Source of the DNA: Flavobacterium azooxidireducens
Lineage (GTDB): Bacteria; Bacteroidota; Bacteroidia; Flavobacteriales; Flavobacteriaceae
Assembly: GCF_023195775.1 (NCBI RefSeq)
Contig: NZ_CP096205.1
Span: 1,984,001 to 2,048,000 of the forward strand
DNA: 64,000 nt
Direction: 5' to 3'
The notes under the pieces are model-generated. The model saw nothing but the letters and a program-made list of their open reading frames with translations. It did no database searches and was not told where the DNA came from. This document shows, in pieces, positions 24,615-33,878 of this stretch. The translations under genes and the position numbers were made by a program. The number at the start of each line of letters is the position of its first letter. Position 1 is the stretch's first letter.

Positions 24615-26741
24615 TTATCTTGATTTTTTGTCTAAGCCACGTTTTTTCAACAGTGGTTCAATGCTTGGTTCTTGACCTCTGAATTTTTTATATAATTCCA
24701 TTGGTTCTTCTGTTCCACCTCTTTCTAATATGTTTTTTCGGAATGAATTTGCTTTTGTAGCATTAAACAATGATGTTTTTTTGAATTGATCAAAGGCATC
24801 CGTATCTAAAACTCCAGACCAAATATAGCTGTAGTAGCCGGCCGAATATCCACCAGCAAAAACATGACTGAAATAAGTTGCTCTATGTCTTGGAATAATT
24901 GATTTTATTAAACCTTTATTTTTCATAGAATTCAATTCAAACTGATTGGCAGAACCTGAAATTGTGCCTTCCGAAGTATGAAAATCCATATCTAAAAAGG
25001 CAGAAGCCAAATATTCAACGGTGGCAAATCCTTGACCATAGGTTCCGGCATTTTCTAATTTTTGAATTAAATCATCCGGAATTGTTTTGCCTGTTTTATA
25101 ATGTTTAGCATACATTTTTAAAACCTCAGGATCAGAAGCCCAGTTTTCCATTACTTGCGATGGTAATTCAACGAAATCTCTTGAAACACTTGTCCCTGCT
25201 AAACTTCTATAGGTTACATTGGATAATAACCCGTGTAAAGCGTGGCCAAATTCGTGGAAATAAGTTGTTACTTCATCAAAAGTGAATAAAGCCGGAGAAT
25301 TTTCAGTGGGTTTAGAAAAATTACAAACAATTGAAATTACCGGAGGAATTCTTTTTCCGTTTTCTGTTTTTTGCGGACGATAGGATGTCATCCAAGCACC
25401 ACCACGTTTTGAGTCTCTTGGATAAAAATCCATATATAAAATTCCAACGTGTGTTCCGTCTTTTTCAGTAACTTCCCAAACGGTAGCATCATTATGATAC
25501 GTTGGAACGTCTTTTAATTCTTTGAATTTTAGTCCGTATAACTTTTCGCAAACCATAAAAACACCTTCAGTAACAGCGTCTAAACTAAAATATGGTTTTA
25601 ATTCATTTTCGTCTAAATCAAATTTTTGTTTTCTGATTTTTTCGCTGTAATAACGCCAATCATACGGTTGAACGTCATCTTTTATTCCTTCAGCAGCCAT
25701 CATTTGCTTGATTTCAGCTTCTTCCACTTTTGCTTTTTCTAAGGCTGGTTCCCAAAGTTGGTTTAAAAATTCCATTACTTTTTCTGGAGTTTTAGCCATG
25801 CTTTCTTCCAAACCGTAATGAGCGTGTGTTTTGTAGCCTAACAATTTTGCTTTTTCTGCTCTCATTGAAGCTAGGCGAATCGCAATCGAATTATTATCAA
25901 ATTCATTTCCGTTGTTGCAACGATTTTTGTAAGCAGTCCAAACTTCTTCTCTTAATTTTCGATTAGAAGAATATTGAAGAAATGGCATTACACTTGAGTT
26001 GGATAAGGTAATAACCCATTTTCCAGGTTTGCCTTTTGCTTTTGCAGTCGCTGCAGCCGCATCAATAAAATCATCTGAAAGTCCGGCCAATTCTGCTTTT
26101 GAATTGATAACTAGCTCATAACTGTTAGTTTCTGCTAATATATTTTGACCAAATTTCAACGTTAAAACAGCCAATTCACTGTTCAATTCACGAAGACGTT
26201 GTTTGTCTTTTTCATTCAAATTGGCTCCGCTACGAACAAATCGTTTATATGTTTTTTCTAATAATTTGCTTTGTTCAGGATTTAATTTTAGTTTGTCTTT
26301 TTGATCCCAAACTGTTTTAACCCGGGCAAATAGTTTTTCATTTAAGTTAATGTTGTCTCCATGAGCAGACATTAGTGGTGCAACTTCAGTCGCAATTTTT
26401 TGAATTTCTTCGTTCGTATTTGCCGAATTCAAATTATAAAAAACAGTGGAAACATTCGACAATAATTCACCCGAATTTTCTAACGCTAAAATGGTGTTGT
26501 CAAACGTAGCAACACTTTTGTTATTTGTAATGGCTTTTATTTCACCCTCTTGTTTTTTAATTCCTTCTTCAATAGCTGGTTTAAAATGTTCATTTTTGAT
26601 TAAATGAAAAGGTGGAACATCATAAGGAGTGTTATACGAATTAAAAAAAGGATTAGAAGAAAATGCTTTTTTGAGTTCTTGTGCTTCAACTTGGCTAACC
26701 GATAATCCCATAAGCATCAGTAAAATAATTTTATTTTTCAT
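24615..26741 (-). CDS. dcp: M3-family oligopeptidase / peptidyl-dipeptidase
   Basis: About 708 residues. Signal peptide MKNKIILLMLMGLSVSQVEAQE, so it is periplasmic or exported. The helical M3 fold is closed by the zinc site HEFGH (FHEFGHALHG, about residue 493) with the third ligand Glu in the FVELPSQVMENW helix. Removes dipeptides or cleaves short oligopeptides. ATG at 26741 gives a proper signal peptide; an ATG three codons upstream (26750) would add MLP. A terminator-like hairpin lies upstream at 26816-26850. Confidence 0.93.
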   Translation of the reverse strand: MKNKIILLMLMGLSVSQVEAQELKKAFSSNPFFNSYNTPYDVPPFHLIKNEHFKPAIEEGIKKQEGEIKAITNNKSVATFDNTILALENSGELLSNVSTVFYNLNSANTNEEIQKIATEVAPLMSAHGDNINLNEKLFARVKTVWDQKDKLKLNPEQSKLLEKTYKRFVRSGANLNEKDKQRLRELNSELAVLTLKFGQNILAETNSYELVINSKAELAGLSDDFIDAAAATAKAKGKPGKWVITLSNSSVMPFLQYSSNRKLREEVWTAYKNRCNNGNEFDNNSIAIRLASMRAEKAKLLGYKTHAHYGLEESMAKTPEKVMEFLNQLWEPALEKAKVEEAEIKQMMAAEGIKDDVQPYDWRYYSEKIRKQKFDLDENELKPYFSLDAVTEGVFMVCEKLYGLKFKELKDVPTYHNDATVWEVTEKDGTHVGILYMDFYPRDSKRGGAWMTSYRPQKTENGKRIPPVISIVCNFSKPTENSPALFTFDEVTTYFHEFGHALHGLLSNVTYRSLAGTSVSRDFVELPSQVMENWASDPEVLKMYAKHYKTGKTIPDDLIQKLENAGTYGQGFATVEYLASAFLDMDFHTSEGTISGSANQFELNSMKNKGLIKSIIPRHRATYFSHVFAGGYSAGYYSYIWSGVLDTDAFDQFKKTSLFNATKANSFRKNILERGGTEEPMELYKKFRGQEPSIEPLLKKRGLDKKSR

Positions 26742-26815
26742 TGGTAACATAAATTAAAAAGCCAAAGTAGTGATTTTTTGATGGTGGCTTTTTTAGATTA
26801 ACTTATTTTTAAGAC

Positions 26816-26850
26816 AAAAAGCTAATCAAAATGAATCGATTAGCTTTTTT
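26816..26850. terminator. Hairpin with A- and T-runs
   Basis: AAAAAGCTAATC / GATTAGCTTTTTT around a 10-base loop, between two minus-strand genes, just upstream of the M3 peptidase and just past the end of the large surface protein. Confidence 0.8.
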
Positions 26851-26870
26851 AAAATTGGAATGAAATTATT

Positions 26871-29591
26871 TTATCGACTTTCTTCTCGCATTACATAAAT
26901 CCAACCGGTTTTTGATTCGCCATTTTTAAATTCTATCACATAATAATATGTTGCAGATGGAAGTTCTTTTCCGTCATCGGTTTGCCCATACCATTGATTA
27001 GTATAATTGTTTAGTGAATATACTTTTCTTCCATAACGATTAAAGATGCTAAGTTTTTCAACATCCAATAAAGCCAGATCAAAATAGTCATTTAAGTTAT
27101 CTCCGTTGGGAGAAATCCCCTTTTGAATACCACAATAAATAGTTGGAATACTAATGGTTTCTTCGGCAAAACAACCATCAACAGAAGTTGCTCTCACATT
27201 AAATTCTAATGGAAAAGTTTCGGTTTCAGGAGTGCTTCGAATATATTCTGTTACATTAAATGTGGAAGAATTGGAACCAACAGTTACACCGTTTTGATTC
27301 GTCCAAACATAATCAGTTAAAATTATATTGGAATTATCACTGAGTTGAACACCGATTGAGAATTGATTGTTTTGGCATTGGTCAGTAATTTCAATTGAAA
27401 ATTCTGGTAATGAAGCAATTGTTGTAGAGAAAGTTGACGTACAACTTGGGTTTAAAGGTGTAAAAGTGTAAAGTGTTTCTTGTGTTGAATTTATAGTGGA
27501 GGGATTCCAATTTCCTTCAATTCCATTGTTCGAAACAGTTGGAAGAGAGAATGAATCACTATTGAAACAAACCGATTCCGGTAATGAGAATGTTGGAATT
27601 GTGGGTTGATTAACAAAAACCGTTAAATCAAAATTCCCGGCACATTCTGAATTATTGGCAATAAATGTATAAGTGCCTTCATTTGTGTTGTTAATGGCTG
27701 AAGGCTGCCAAGAACCATTAATTCCATTGTTGTCAACTTCTGGTAAGACAGGAACTTCATCGCCTGAACATATTGTAATTACATTGCCGAAATCAAAAAC
27801 TGGCGATGGAAAAGAACTAATAATTACAGTTAGCGTGAAATTATCAGCACATTGATTTTCATCTGGAGTAAAAGTATAAGTGTTTCCATTTTCTTCATTA
27901 ATCACAGCCGGATTCCATTCGCCATTAATACCATTATTGTCTGTTGAAGGTAAAATGGGAGCTTGAGCAACAGTACAAATTGTAATTTCATTTTCAAAAT
28001 TGAAAGTTGGTGTTGCTGGTGGTGTAATCGTTACAGTTAAAGTGAAACTAGTTGCACATTCATCCGATGATTCAAAAGTGTAAACTCCATTTTGCGTATT
28101 GTCAATTGAAGTTGGTGTCCAAATTCCTTCAATTCCATTCGTGGAAATCAATTCTAAAACCGGAACAATACCATTTTGACAAATTGTCAATTCCGATTCA
28201 AAACCAAAAGTTGGCGTTACAAATTGATTCACAAAAACCAAAACAGCAAGATATTCATTGCTTTCACAACCATCAACACTTTGAGTAACATAATAAGTTG
28301 TGTTATTCACCAAAGGAGTGTCGGAAAGCAAAGGAATTGTTCCGTCAGCATCAGCATACCATAGTAAAAAAGTTCCATTAACAACTATATCATTCAATGT
28401 AAAAACAACAGCCGCATCACTACAAAAAGTTTGCGTATTTTCTCCGGTTGGAGCAGCAGGAGCAGGATTGATTGTCAAAGTAACCGCAGTTCGAGTCGAA
28501 CTAATACAATTTGACATTTCATTTTGTGCTTCAGCATAATAAGTTATACTTCCAACAGTTTCTAAAGTTGGATTTGTAACGATATTTCCGCCTGTATCTG
28601 CATCATACCAAACAATAATTGAACCATCTGATGTAGTTGCATTTGCCGTTAATGTTTGAATTGGACTAGCCTCGCAAACCGTTTGATTTCCTCCCGAAGT
28701 TGGTGGATTCACAACCGGATCAGTTAAATTTATCGAAATAGTTGAAGTTGTCGTACAATTATTTATGATGAAATTAAAATCAGAATAGGTTCCTGCATTC
28801 AAATCCGAAATCAAATAGTTTCCGTTTTCGTCAGCAGTGATTGAATTCGGACCAATCGTATCTCCATCATCCGAATACGAAAATTGATAATTTGAATTGG
28901 CATTTAAACTTGAAATGGTAATACTTCCTTCCGAACCACCACAAGTTGTAGGGTTTTCCCAAGTGAATAAAGGAGTCGCAGTGATGGTAAAATAAGCTTT
29001 GAAATTGTCACCTGAATTATTAACAAAAACAGTATCATTACATTCGGAATTGGAATTCAAATCGCCCGTTGCATCATAATAAACTTCCAAAATATAATTG
29101 CCTGGAGTAAAATTCGTTAAATCAATCGGAGGGAATGGATTCGTGTCTCCATCGGCAATAACTTCTTGCCATTTTTGATCGCCTTCGCCGCAAGGTCCCC
29201 CGGATGGAAATTCACTTGAACCAACATTACAATCTTCAAAAAAAGGAAAATCAATTATTGAAAATGCACCCGGAGTTTCCGATTCTAAATAAATTCGATA
29301 ATTCATTCGAACACTACAAGCATTTCCGCTGCTGTTTTTAAACGTTTTCACTTCGCCACCACGCAAAATAAACGTGCCTGAATTTTGAGTAAAAACACCG
29401 AAATTAGTTTCAGTAAAAGTATTTTCTACCGGACCAATGATGCTTGCACCTTCTCCGGTTGTATTAAAAAAGTTGGAGGTGTTACAATCCGTAATCCAAA
29501 CGGCAGAAGCAAAAGTGCCAAAATTCTGTGCGTTAAGTAAACTTGAATGGGCAGAAAATAAAAATAAGCAAAGGAGTAGAATTTTTTTCAT
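26871..29591 (-). CDS. Large T9SS-exported protein with Ig-like repeats and gliding-type C-terminal domain
   Basis: 906 residues. Signal peptide (MKKILLLCLFLFSAHSSLLNAQ), an N-terminal beta domain, then tandem Ig-like/PKD-like modules of about 80 residues (each with a pattern like FTFENEITIC ... GINGEWNPAVI ... YTFTP ... C.. FTLTV). The C-terminus (GISPNGDNLNDYFDL, FNRYGRKVYS, LPSATYYYVIEF) is the CHU_C / type B T9SS sorting domain. So it is exported by type IX secretion and attached to the surface or shed. Repeats differ in length and are rich in N, S and T. The likely role is adhesion; no enzyme domain is visible. Confidence 0.9.
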   Translation of the reverse strand: MKKILLLCLFLFSAHSSLLNAQNFGTFASAVWITDCNTSNFFNTTGEGASIIGPVENTFTETNFGVFTQNSGTFILRGGEVKTFKNSSGNACSVRMNYRIYLESETPGAFSIIDFPFFEDCNVGSSEFPSGGPCGEGDQKWQEVIADGDTNPFPPIDLTNFTPGNYILEVYYDATGDLNSNSECNDTVFVNNSGDNFKAYFTITATPLFTWENPTTCGGSEGSITISSLNANSNYQFSYSDDGDTIGPNSITADENGNYLISDLNAGTYSDFNFIINNCTTTSTISINLTDPVVNPPTSGGNQTVCEASPIQTLTANATTSDGSIIVWYDADTGGNIVTNPTLETVGSITYYAEAQNEMSNCISSTRTAVTLTINPAPAAPTGENTQTFCSDAAVVFTLNDIVVNGTFLLWYADADGTIPLLSDTPLVNNTTYYVTQSVDGCESNEYLAVLVFVNQFVTPTFGFESELTICQNGIVPVLELISTNGIEGIWTPTSIDNTQNGVYTFESSDECATSFTLTVTITPPATPTFNFENEITICTVAQAPILPSTDNNGINGEWNPAVINEENGNTYTFTPDENQCADNFTLTVIISSFPSPVFDFGNVITICSGDEVPVLPEVDNNGINGSWQPSAINNTNEGTYTFIANNSECAGNFDLTVFVNQPTIPTFSLPESVCFNSDSFSLPTVSNNGIEGNWNPSTINSTQETLYTFTPLNPSCTSTFSTTIASLPEFSIEITDQCQNNQFSIGVQLSDNSNIILTDYVWTNQNGVTVGSNSSTFNVTEYIRSTPETETFPLEFNVRATSVDGCFAEETISIPTIYCGIQKGISPNGDNLNDYFDLALLDVEKLSIFNRYGRKVYSLNNYTNQWYGQTDDGKELPSATYYYVIEFKNGESKTGWIYVMREESR

Positions 29592-29740
29592 AAAATAGGT
29601 TTGTAATAAATAATCTAAATAACTTTCTAAATTAGTTAATTTTATTAAAATCCAAATATTTTAAGAATAAAAATTTATAAAAATCAAAACGAAAACGTTA
29701 TAGTTTGATAAATAAATTTTCTAAGGAACAAAAATTCACA

Positions 29741-29770
29741 AAAAAAAGCCCAAACTTTCGTTTGAGCTTT
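29741..29770 (-). terminator. Original terminator of tRNA-Leu, left behind at attL
   Basis: Read on the minus strand: AAAGCTCAAAC, 4-base loop, GTTTGGGCTTTTTTT. It directly adjoins attL (29771). It is what would follow the tRNA-Leu 3' end if the island were removed. Confidence 0.8.
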
Positions 29771-29784
29771 GTGCGGGTAAAAGG
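29771..29784. repeat. attL core
   Basis: GTGCGGGTAAAAGG, identical to 52559-52572. Left flank is the tRNA-Leu terminator (29741-29770); right flank is island DNA. Confidence 0.9.
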
Positions 29785-29910
29785 TGTGCATGAATAAATT
29801 TAATGATGATTCAAAAAAAGTAAATATTGCCTTAAAGGTATTGTAAATAAAGACTTTATGAGTATTTTAAATTAATATTAATTTTTGTTAATTTCTATGA
29901 ATTAACAAAT

Positions 29911-29932
29911 TTAGGGGAACATTAGGGGAATG
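29911..29932. repeat. Left internal direct repeat, candidate integrase arm site
   Basis: GGGGAACATTAGGGGAATG, two GGGGAA half-sites 10 bp apart. It matches 52481-52502 in the same orientation. It covers the place of the -33 box of the integrase promoter (-7 box TATATTTG at 29947-29954), so binding may also repress int. Confidence 0.7.
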
Positions 29933-29971
29933 GAGCAAATGTTTTTTATATTTGTTTAAAATTTAAAAAAT

Positions 29972-31294
29972 ATGGCTTCAGGTAGTTTCAGAGTTAAGAC
30001 TAAAAATGATTGGAATGCAATTTATTATCGTTTCAAACAATCAAATGAGTTTGACTTAGAATGTTCAACTGGATTGAAAATTCCAAATGGAAGATGGAGC
30101 ATTTCAAAGTCTGAAGTTTTGCAAACGAATGGCTTTGATAGTGATGGTGTTAATTTGACTATTAAAGATTTAGATCGGTTCATAGTAAGCGAATTTAATA
30201 AAGGATTAAAAGAAGGAGTAGTTTTCAATTCTAAATGGTTAAAAGAGAAGATAAAAGTTTTTCTCAATAGAGAAACAAAAAATGATTTGATTGATGATCG
30301 AATATTTTTTTCAAATTATATTAATTCATATATAGATGAATCTAAAACGAAAAAAACTAGGAATAACACTTTAGTAAAACCAAGAACTATTCAGCATTAC
30401 AAAACGACATTAAAAAAAGTTGAAGCTTTTGAAAGTTATAAAAACAAGAAATTATTAATAACTGATATTAATTTGCAATTTCATTCTGATTTTGTTGATT
30501 TTTTAGAAAAGAAACAAAAATTAAATCCTAATACCATCGGTGGTTATGTTGATGATATAAAATTAATGATCAACAATGCAGAGAGAAAAGGTATAAAAGT
30601 GAATAACGAGATAAAGATGCAAAGTTTTTATACTCCAAGCAATAAAACGAAGGATATTTACTTGAATGAAGTTGAAATCAATTCAATCTTTAATCATGTT
30701 TTTGAGTTGGATTATCTCGATAATGCGAGAGATTGGTTCATAATTGGATTAAGAACAGGATTGAGAATTTCAGATTTTTTAAGATTAACTCCAAAAAATA
30801 TTATTGATGGATTTATAGAAATTCAAACTAAGAAAACTGATTACCCGGTTATCATTCCAATTCATAGCCAAGTCCAATCAATTCTTGATAAAAGAAATGG
30901 CAAATTTCCCCGAGAAATAAGTGACCAAAAATTTAATGACTACATAAAAAAAGTATGTGAAGAAGTTGGGATTAATGAAAAAGTTGAAGGTGCTAGGATG
31001 GATGAAATTGAAATCAAAGCAAATGGAAAGAAAAAGACAATTTTCAGAAAAAAAGTAGGGATATATAAAAAATACGAATTGGTTACTTCGCACATTTGCA
31101 GACGTTCCTTTGCAACCAATTTATATGGTAAATTGGATACTCTGACTATTATGAAAATTACAGGGCATCAGACTGAAAGTCAGTTTTTAAGTTATATTAA
31201 AATTACACCTAGACAATATGCTCAACAACTAAAAGAATATTGGAAAAAAAATCAGTCATCAATGTTGGGCGATAGTAAATTTAATGAGAATTAA
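29972..31294 (+). CDS. int: Tyrosine recombinase (site-specific integrase)
   Basis: 440 residues. N-terminal Arm-type DNA-binding domain (about 1-95), core-binding SAM-like domain (about 100-210), catalytic domain to the end. Catalytic residues: Arg in GLRTGLRISD (about 258), Lys region KKTDYPVIIP, His-x-x-Arg in HICRRSF (about 374-377), His in GHQT and nucleophile Tyr in FLSYIK (about 408). So all residues are present and it should be active. It sits next to attL and reads into the island, the usual arrangement. Promoter -7 box at 29947-29954. Confidence 0.96.
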   Translation: MASGSFRVKTKNDWNAIYYRFKQSNEFDLECSTGLKIPNGRWSISKSEVLQTNGFDSDGVNLTIKDLDRFIVSEFNKGLKEGVVFNSKWLKEKIKVFLNRETKNDLIDDRIFFSNYINSYIDESKTKKTRNNTLVKPRTIQHYKTTLKKVEAFESYKNKKLLITDINLQFHSDFVDFLEKKQKLNPNTIGGYVDDIKLMINNAERKGIKVNNEIKMQSFYTPSNKTKDIYLNEVEINSIFNHVFELDYLDNARDWFIIGLRTGLRISDFLRLTPKNIIDGFIEIQTKKTDYPVIIPIHSQVQSILDKRNGKFPREISDQKFNDYIKKVCEEVGINEKVEGARMDEIEIKANGKKKTIFRKKVGIYKKYELVTSHICRRSFATNLYGKLDTLTIMKITGHQTESQFLSYIKITPRQYAQQLKEYWKKNQSSMLGDSKFNEN

Positions 31295-31418
31295 AAAGAC
31301 GAATTTTAAATATTTTTGGAAGAGATATTTAATTAAAAACTAAAATCTAACAAGTTAAATTTCTTAAAGAAAATTAGCTTAAAAGTGTAAATGTATAATC
31401 GTTTTAACAAATTCTTAG

Positions 31419-31448
31419 TTGAATTTGATTTAAAACTATGTATTTTTG
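31419..31448 (+). promoter_or_regulatory. Promoter at the start of the copper cluster
   Basis: TTG (31419-31421), 19 bp, TATTTTTG (31441-31448), with the gene start 18 bp later. Confidence 0.6.
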
Positions 31449-31466
31449 TGATGTTTTGATTTAATA

Positions 31467-31844
31467 ATGATAAAATTTCACTACATAATAGTTCTATTTA
31501 TAGGCATGCTCTTTATGCCTAATAATGCTATTGCATGTAGTGTCAAGAGTTCAAAAAAATGTTGTGGCACAGAGGTTTCTTTCTCCAAAACAGAAAAAAA
31601 AGAGTGTTGTTGTACAGATAAATCCAATAGTGAAGAAAACAAAGGATGTAATGGCAACTGCGATAACTCTCTTTGCGGATGTGCATCAACCTGCACCACA
31701 TCAACAGTTAGTTTTTTATCAGAAATTAATTTTGAAACACGTGTTTTTAACTTCCCTGCGGTAGAAAAAGTAAATTTTCCTAACGCTCAATCGTCTATCT
31801 CAGATGGTTTTTATTCTATTTGGCTAATTCCTAAAATAAGCTAA
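31467..31844 (+). CDS. Small exported cysteine-rich protein
   Basis: 125 residues with a signal peptide (FHYIIVLFIGMLFMPNNAIA). The next 55 residues hold 11 cysteines in clusters (KKCCG, KECCC, GCNGNC, LCGC, STC), like a metallothionein, then a cysteine-free tail of about 45 residues (SFLSEINFETRVFNFPAVEKVNFP). Its position at the head of the copper cluster and the thiol density suggest copper or silver binding in the periplasm. The family is not one I can name with certainty (similar proteins are filed as HYC_CC_PP-like). It is separated from the next gene by 189 bp including an inverted repeat. Confidence 0.75.
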   Translation: MIKFHYIIVLFIGMLFMPNNAIACSVKSSKKCCGTEVSFSKTEKKECCCTDKSNSEENKGCNGNCDNSLCGCASTCTTSTVSFLSEINFETRVFNFPAVEKVNFPNAQSSISDGFYSIWLIPKIS

Positions 31845-31998
31845 ATTACTTTTTTGACAGCCAAAAGTGTGTCAAAATGGTAGCTTTTTTGCTATCCACA
31901 TACAAATTCATACAGTTATAAATTATGCTACATCACTAATAATGATGTTATAGCCTTTACATCAACTGTAATTCATTAAAAATTATTTTTATTAACTA

Positions 31999-32018
31999 AT
32001 CAAAGTACTCGCTTTGAT
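31999..32018. promoter_or_regulatory. Inverted repeat before the HMA/DUF3347 operon
   Basis: ATCAAAG, 6 bp, CTTTGAT, centred 26 bp before the start of the first long copper gene. A possible operator; no matching site is seen elsewhere in the island. Confidence 0.4.
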
Positions 32019-32033
32019 CAAATATCATTTAAA

Positions 32034-32903
32034 ATGAAAAATTCATTTATAAACATAATGGTAGTAATCTGTGTATTGCTATCAACTACAACAAATGCAC
32101 AAATTAAGAATGCTACAACCGAGACAGTTAGAATTTACGGTAATTGTGGTATGTGTAAAACAACCATTGAAAAAACAGGAAATATCAAGAAAATAGCGAA
32201 AGTAGAGTGGGATCAAGACTCTCAGATGGCTACTTTAACTTATGACGCAAAAAAAACAAACCAAGATGAAATTCTAAAAAGAATTGCATTGGCAGGATAT
32301 GATAGTGATAAATTTCTTGCTCCGGATGATGTATATAATAATCTTCATGGATGTTGTCAATATGAAAGAGTAGCTAAAGTTCCTGTCAAAGAAGAAAATA
32401 AAATGATGACTACCGAAGCACATTCTAATCACAGTAATCATTCTCAATCAGCTACTGATGTAATCCCAAATGAAAATCAATTAGATGCTGTGTTTAGCAA
32501 TTATTTTTTAGTAAAAGATGCATTAATTACATCCGATGCAACTAAAGCAGCTGTAGCTTCTAAAGAACTTTTGAGTGCAGTAAATAACATCAAAATGGAG
32601 AAACTTGAAATGGATGTCCACATGGTTTGGATGAAAGTTGTTAATTCAATCAAAGAAGACGCAAAACAAATTGGAGATAACAAAGACATCAAACAACAAC
32701 GACAACATTTTTCAAATTTATCAAAAGATATTTATGGTCTAATGAAAGTTGCCAAATATGAATCCCCTATTTACTATCAATTCTGTCCTATGTATAACGA
32801 TGGAAAAGGTGCAAATTGGTTAAGTAAAGAAGATGCCATTAAAAATCCATACTACGGTTCAATGATGTTGAGTTGTGGTAAAACGGTAGAAATTATAAAA
32901 TAA
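32034..32903 (+). CDS. Exported HMA + DUF3347 copper-handling protein
   Basis: 289 residues. Signal peptide (MKNSFINIMVVICVLLSTTTNAQ), HMA-like metal-binding domain (about 28-95, GNCGMCKTTIEKTG with the metal site CGMC), linker with CCQYE and a His-rich stretch (HSNHSNHSQS), then DUF3347 (about 150-285: FSNYFLVKDALITSD, QFCPMYNDGKGANWLSKEDAIKNPYYGSMMLSCG). So it is a periplasmic metal binder or carrier. Six bases separate it from the thioredoxin gene. DUF3347 occurs again in the gene at 34710. Confidence 0.88.
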   Translation: MKNSFINIMVVICVLLSTTTNAQIKNATTETVRIYGNCGMCKTTIEKTGNIKKIAKVEWDQDSQMATLTYDAKKTNQDEILKRIALAGYDSDKFLAPDDVYNNLHGCCQYERVAKVPVKEENKMMTTEAHSNHSNHSQSATDVIPNENQLDAVFSNYFLVKDALITSDATKAAVASKELLSAVNNIKMEKLEMDVHMVWMKVVNSIKEDAKQIGDNKDIKQQRQHFSNLSKDIYGLMKVAKYESPIYYQFCPMYNDGKGANWLSKEDAIKNPYYGSMMLSCGKTVEIIK

Positions 32904-32908
32904 ATAAA

Positions 32909-33379
32909 ATGAGAAAAGTAATTTTTATGATTTTGATGGTTGCCAATACTTTTTTAGTAAATGCACAAATAGAAGTTGGCGATAAAATCCCATCAGTAAC
33001 GCTAAAAAGTAGCGACAATAGTGATGTGAATACTTCCTCTTTTAACGGGAAGTATGTACTTGTTGATTTTTGGGCATCTTGGTGCGGTCCTTGTCGCTTG
33101 GGTAATAAAAAGTTAGTAAAACTTCATAATGGAGTTAGTGCGGACAAAATTGAAATCATTGGAATATCGATAGATACTGATGCTAACAAATGGCTTAGAG
33201 CAATTGAGAAAGACAAAATCAAATTTACCCAATTAATTGATCCCAAAGGATTTGATGCTAATGCAGCTATACTTTTTGGTGTGGAGGAATTACCTTCAAA
33301 ATTCTTATTTAATACAGAAGGCATTCTAATTGCAAAAAACCCAACAGAAGACGAAATAACTAAACTAATAACAAATTAA
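32909..33379 (+). CDS. TlpA-like periplasmic thioredoxin
   Basis: 156 residues. Signal peptide MRKVIFMILMVANTFLVNAQ; redoxin/AhpC-TSA fold with WASWCGPCRLGN (active site about 54-57), IIGISIDTDANKW and cis-Pro in VEELPSKFLF. Probably keeps the cysteines of the copper proteins reduced or inserts metal. It is co-transcribed with its neighbours (gap 5 bp upstream, 1 bp downstream). Confidence 0.93.
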   Translation: MRKVIFMILMVANTFLVNAQIEVGDKIPSVTLKSSDNSDVNTSSFNGKYVLVDFWASWCGPCRLGNKKLVKLHNGVSADKIEIIGISIDTDANKWLRAIEKDKIKFTQLIDPKGFDANAAILFGVEELPSKFLFNTEGILIAKNPTEDEITKLITN

Positions 33380-33380
33380 A

Positions 33381-33878
33381 ATGAAAAAAATAAATAATAC
33401 ATATATCATAGTTGCATCAATAATTTTGATGTTTTCATTAAAGAGTACTGCACAAATTGTAAAAGCAGAAATAAGAGCAACGGGTTTAACTTGTTCAATG
33501 TGCTCCAATGCAATAAATAAGCAGTTAAAAAGTATGCCCGAAGTGGCTAATGTAGAAACCGACTTAAATACAAACACATTTACAGTAACATTAAATGAAA
33601 GTAATAATTTAAGTCCTAAAACTTTTAAGGAAAAAGTTGAAGATGCAGGTTTTTTCATTGGTTCATTACTAATTACTGCAAAACCGGAACTCATTTCTAA
33701 TGGTTCGTATATTTTGATGAATACCAATTCAAATAAATCGGGTGATATTAAATTTCAAGTGCTAGACAAAGGATATGTAACTGAAAAAGAATTCAAAAAA
33801 CTTTCTAAATCAAACAAAGATATTGCTACCTACTCGGCTAACAATGAAGATGATTTTCATATTAAATTTATAAATTAA
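33381..33878 (+). CDS. Exported heavy-metal-associated (HMA) protein
   Basis: 165 residues: signal peptide, HMA domain (about 27-95) with the metal site LTCSMCSNAIN, then an extra domain of about 70 residues (ISNGSYILMNTNSNKSGDIKFQVLDKGYVTEKEFKKLSK) that I do not recognise. Its stop TAA shares one base with the following ATG. Confidence 0.85.
   Translation: MKKINNTYIIVASIILMFSLKSTAQIVKAEIRATGLTCSMCSNAINKQLKSMPEVANVETDLNTNTFTVTLNESNNLSPKTFKEKVEDAGFFIGSLLITAKPELISNGSYILMNTNSNKSGDIKFQVLDKGYVTEKEFKKLSKSNKDIATYSANNEDDFHIKFIN

Noticed and set aside
29592..29740. Possible gene between the T9SS protein and attL
   Set aside because: AT-rich with no open frame of sensible length; only a weak promoter for the minus-strand gene and the tRNA-Leu terminator can be supported.
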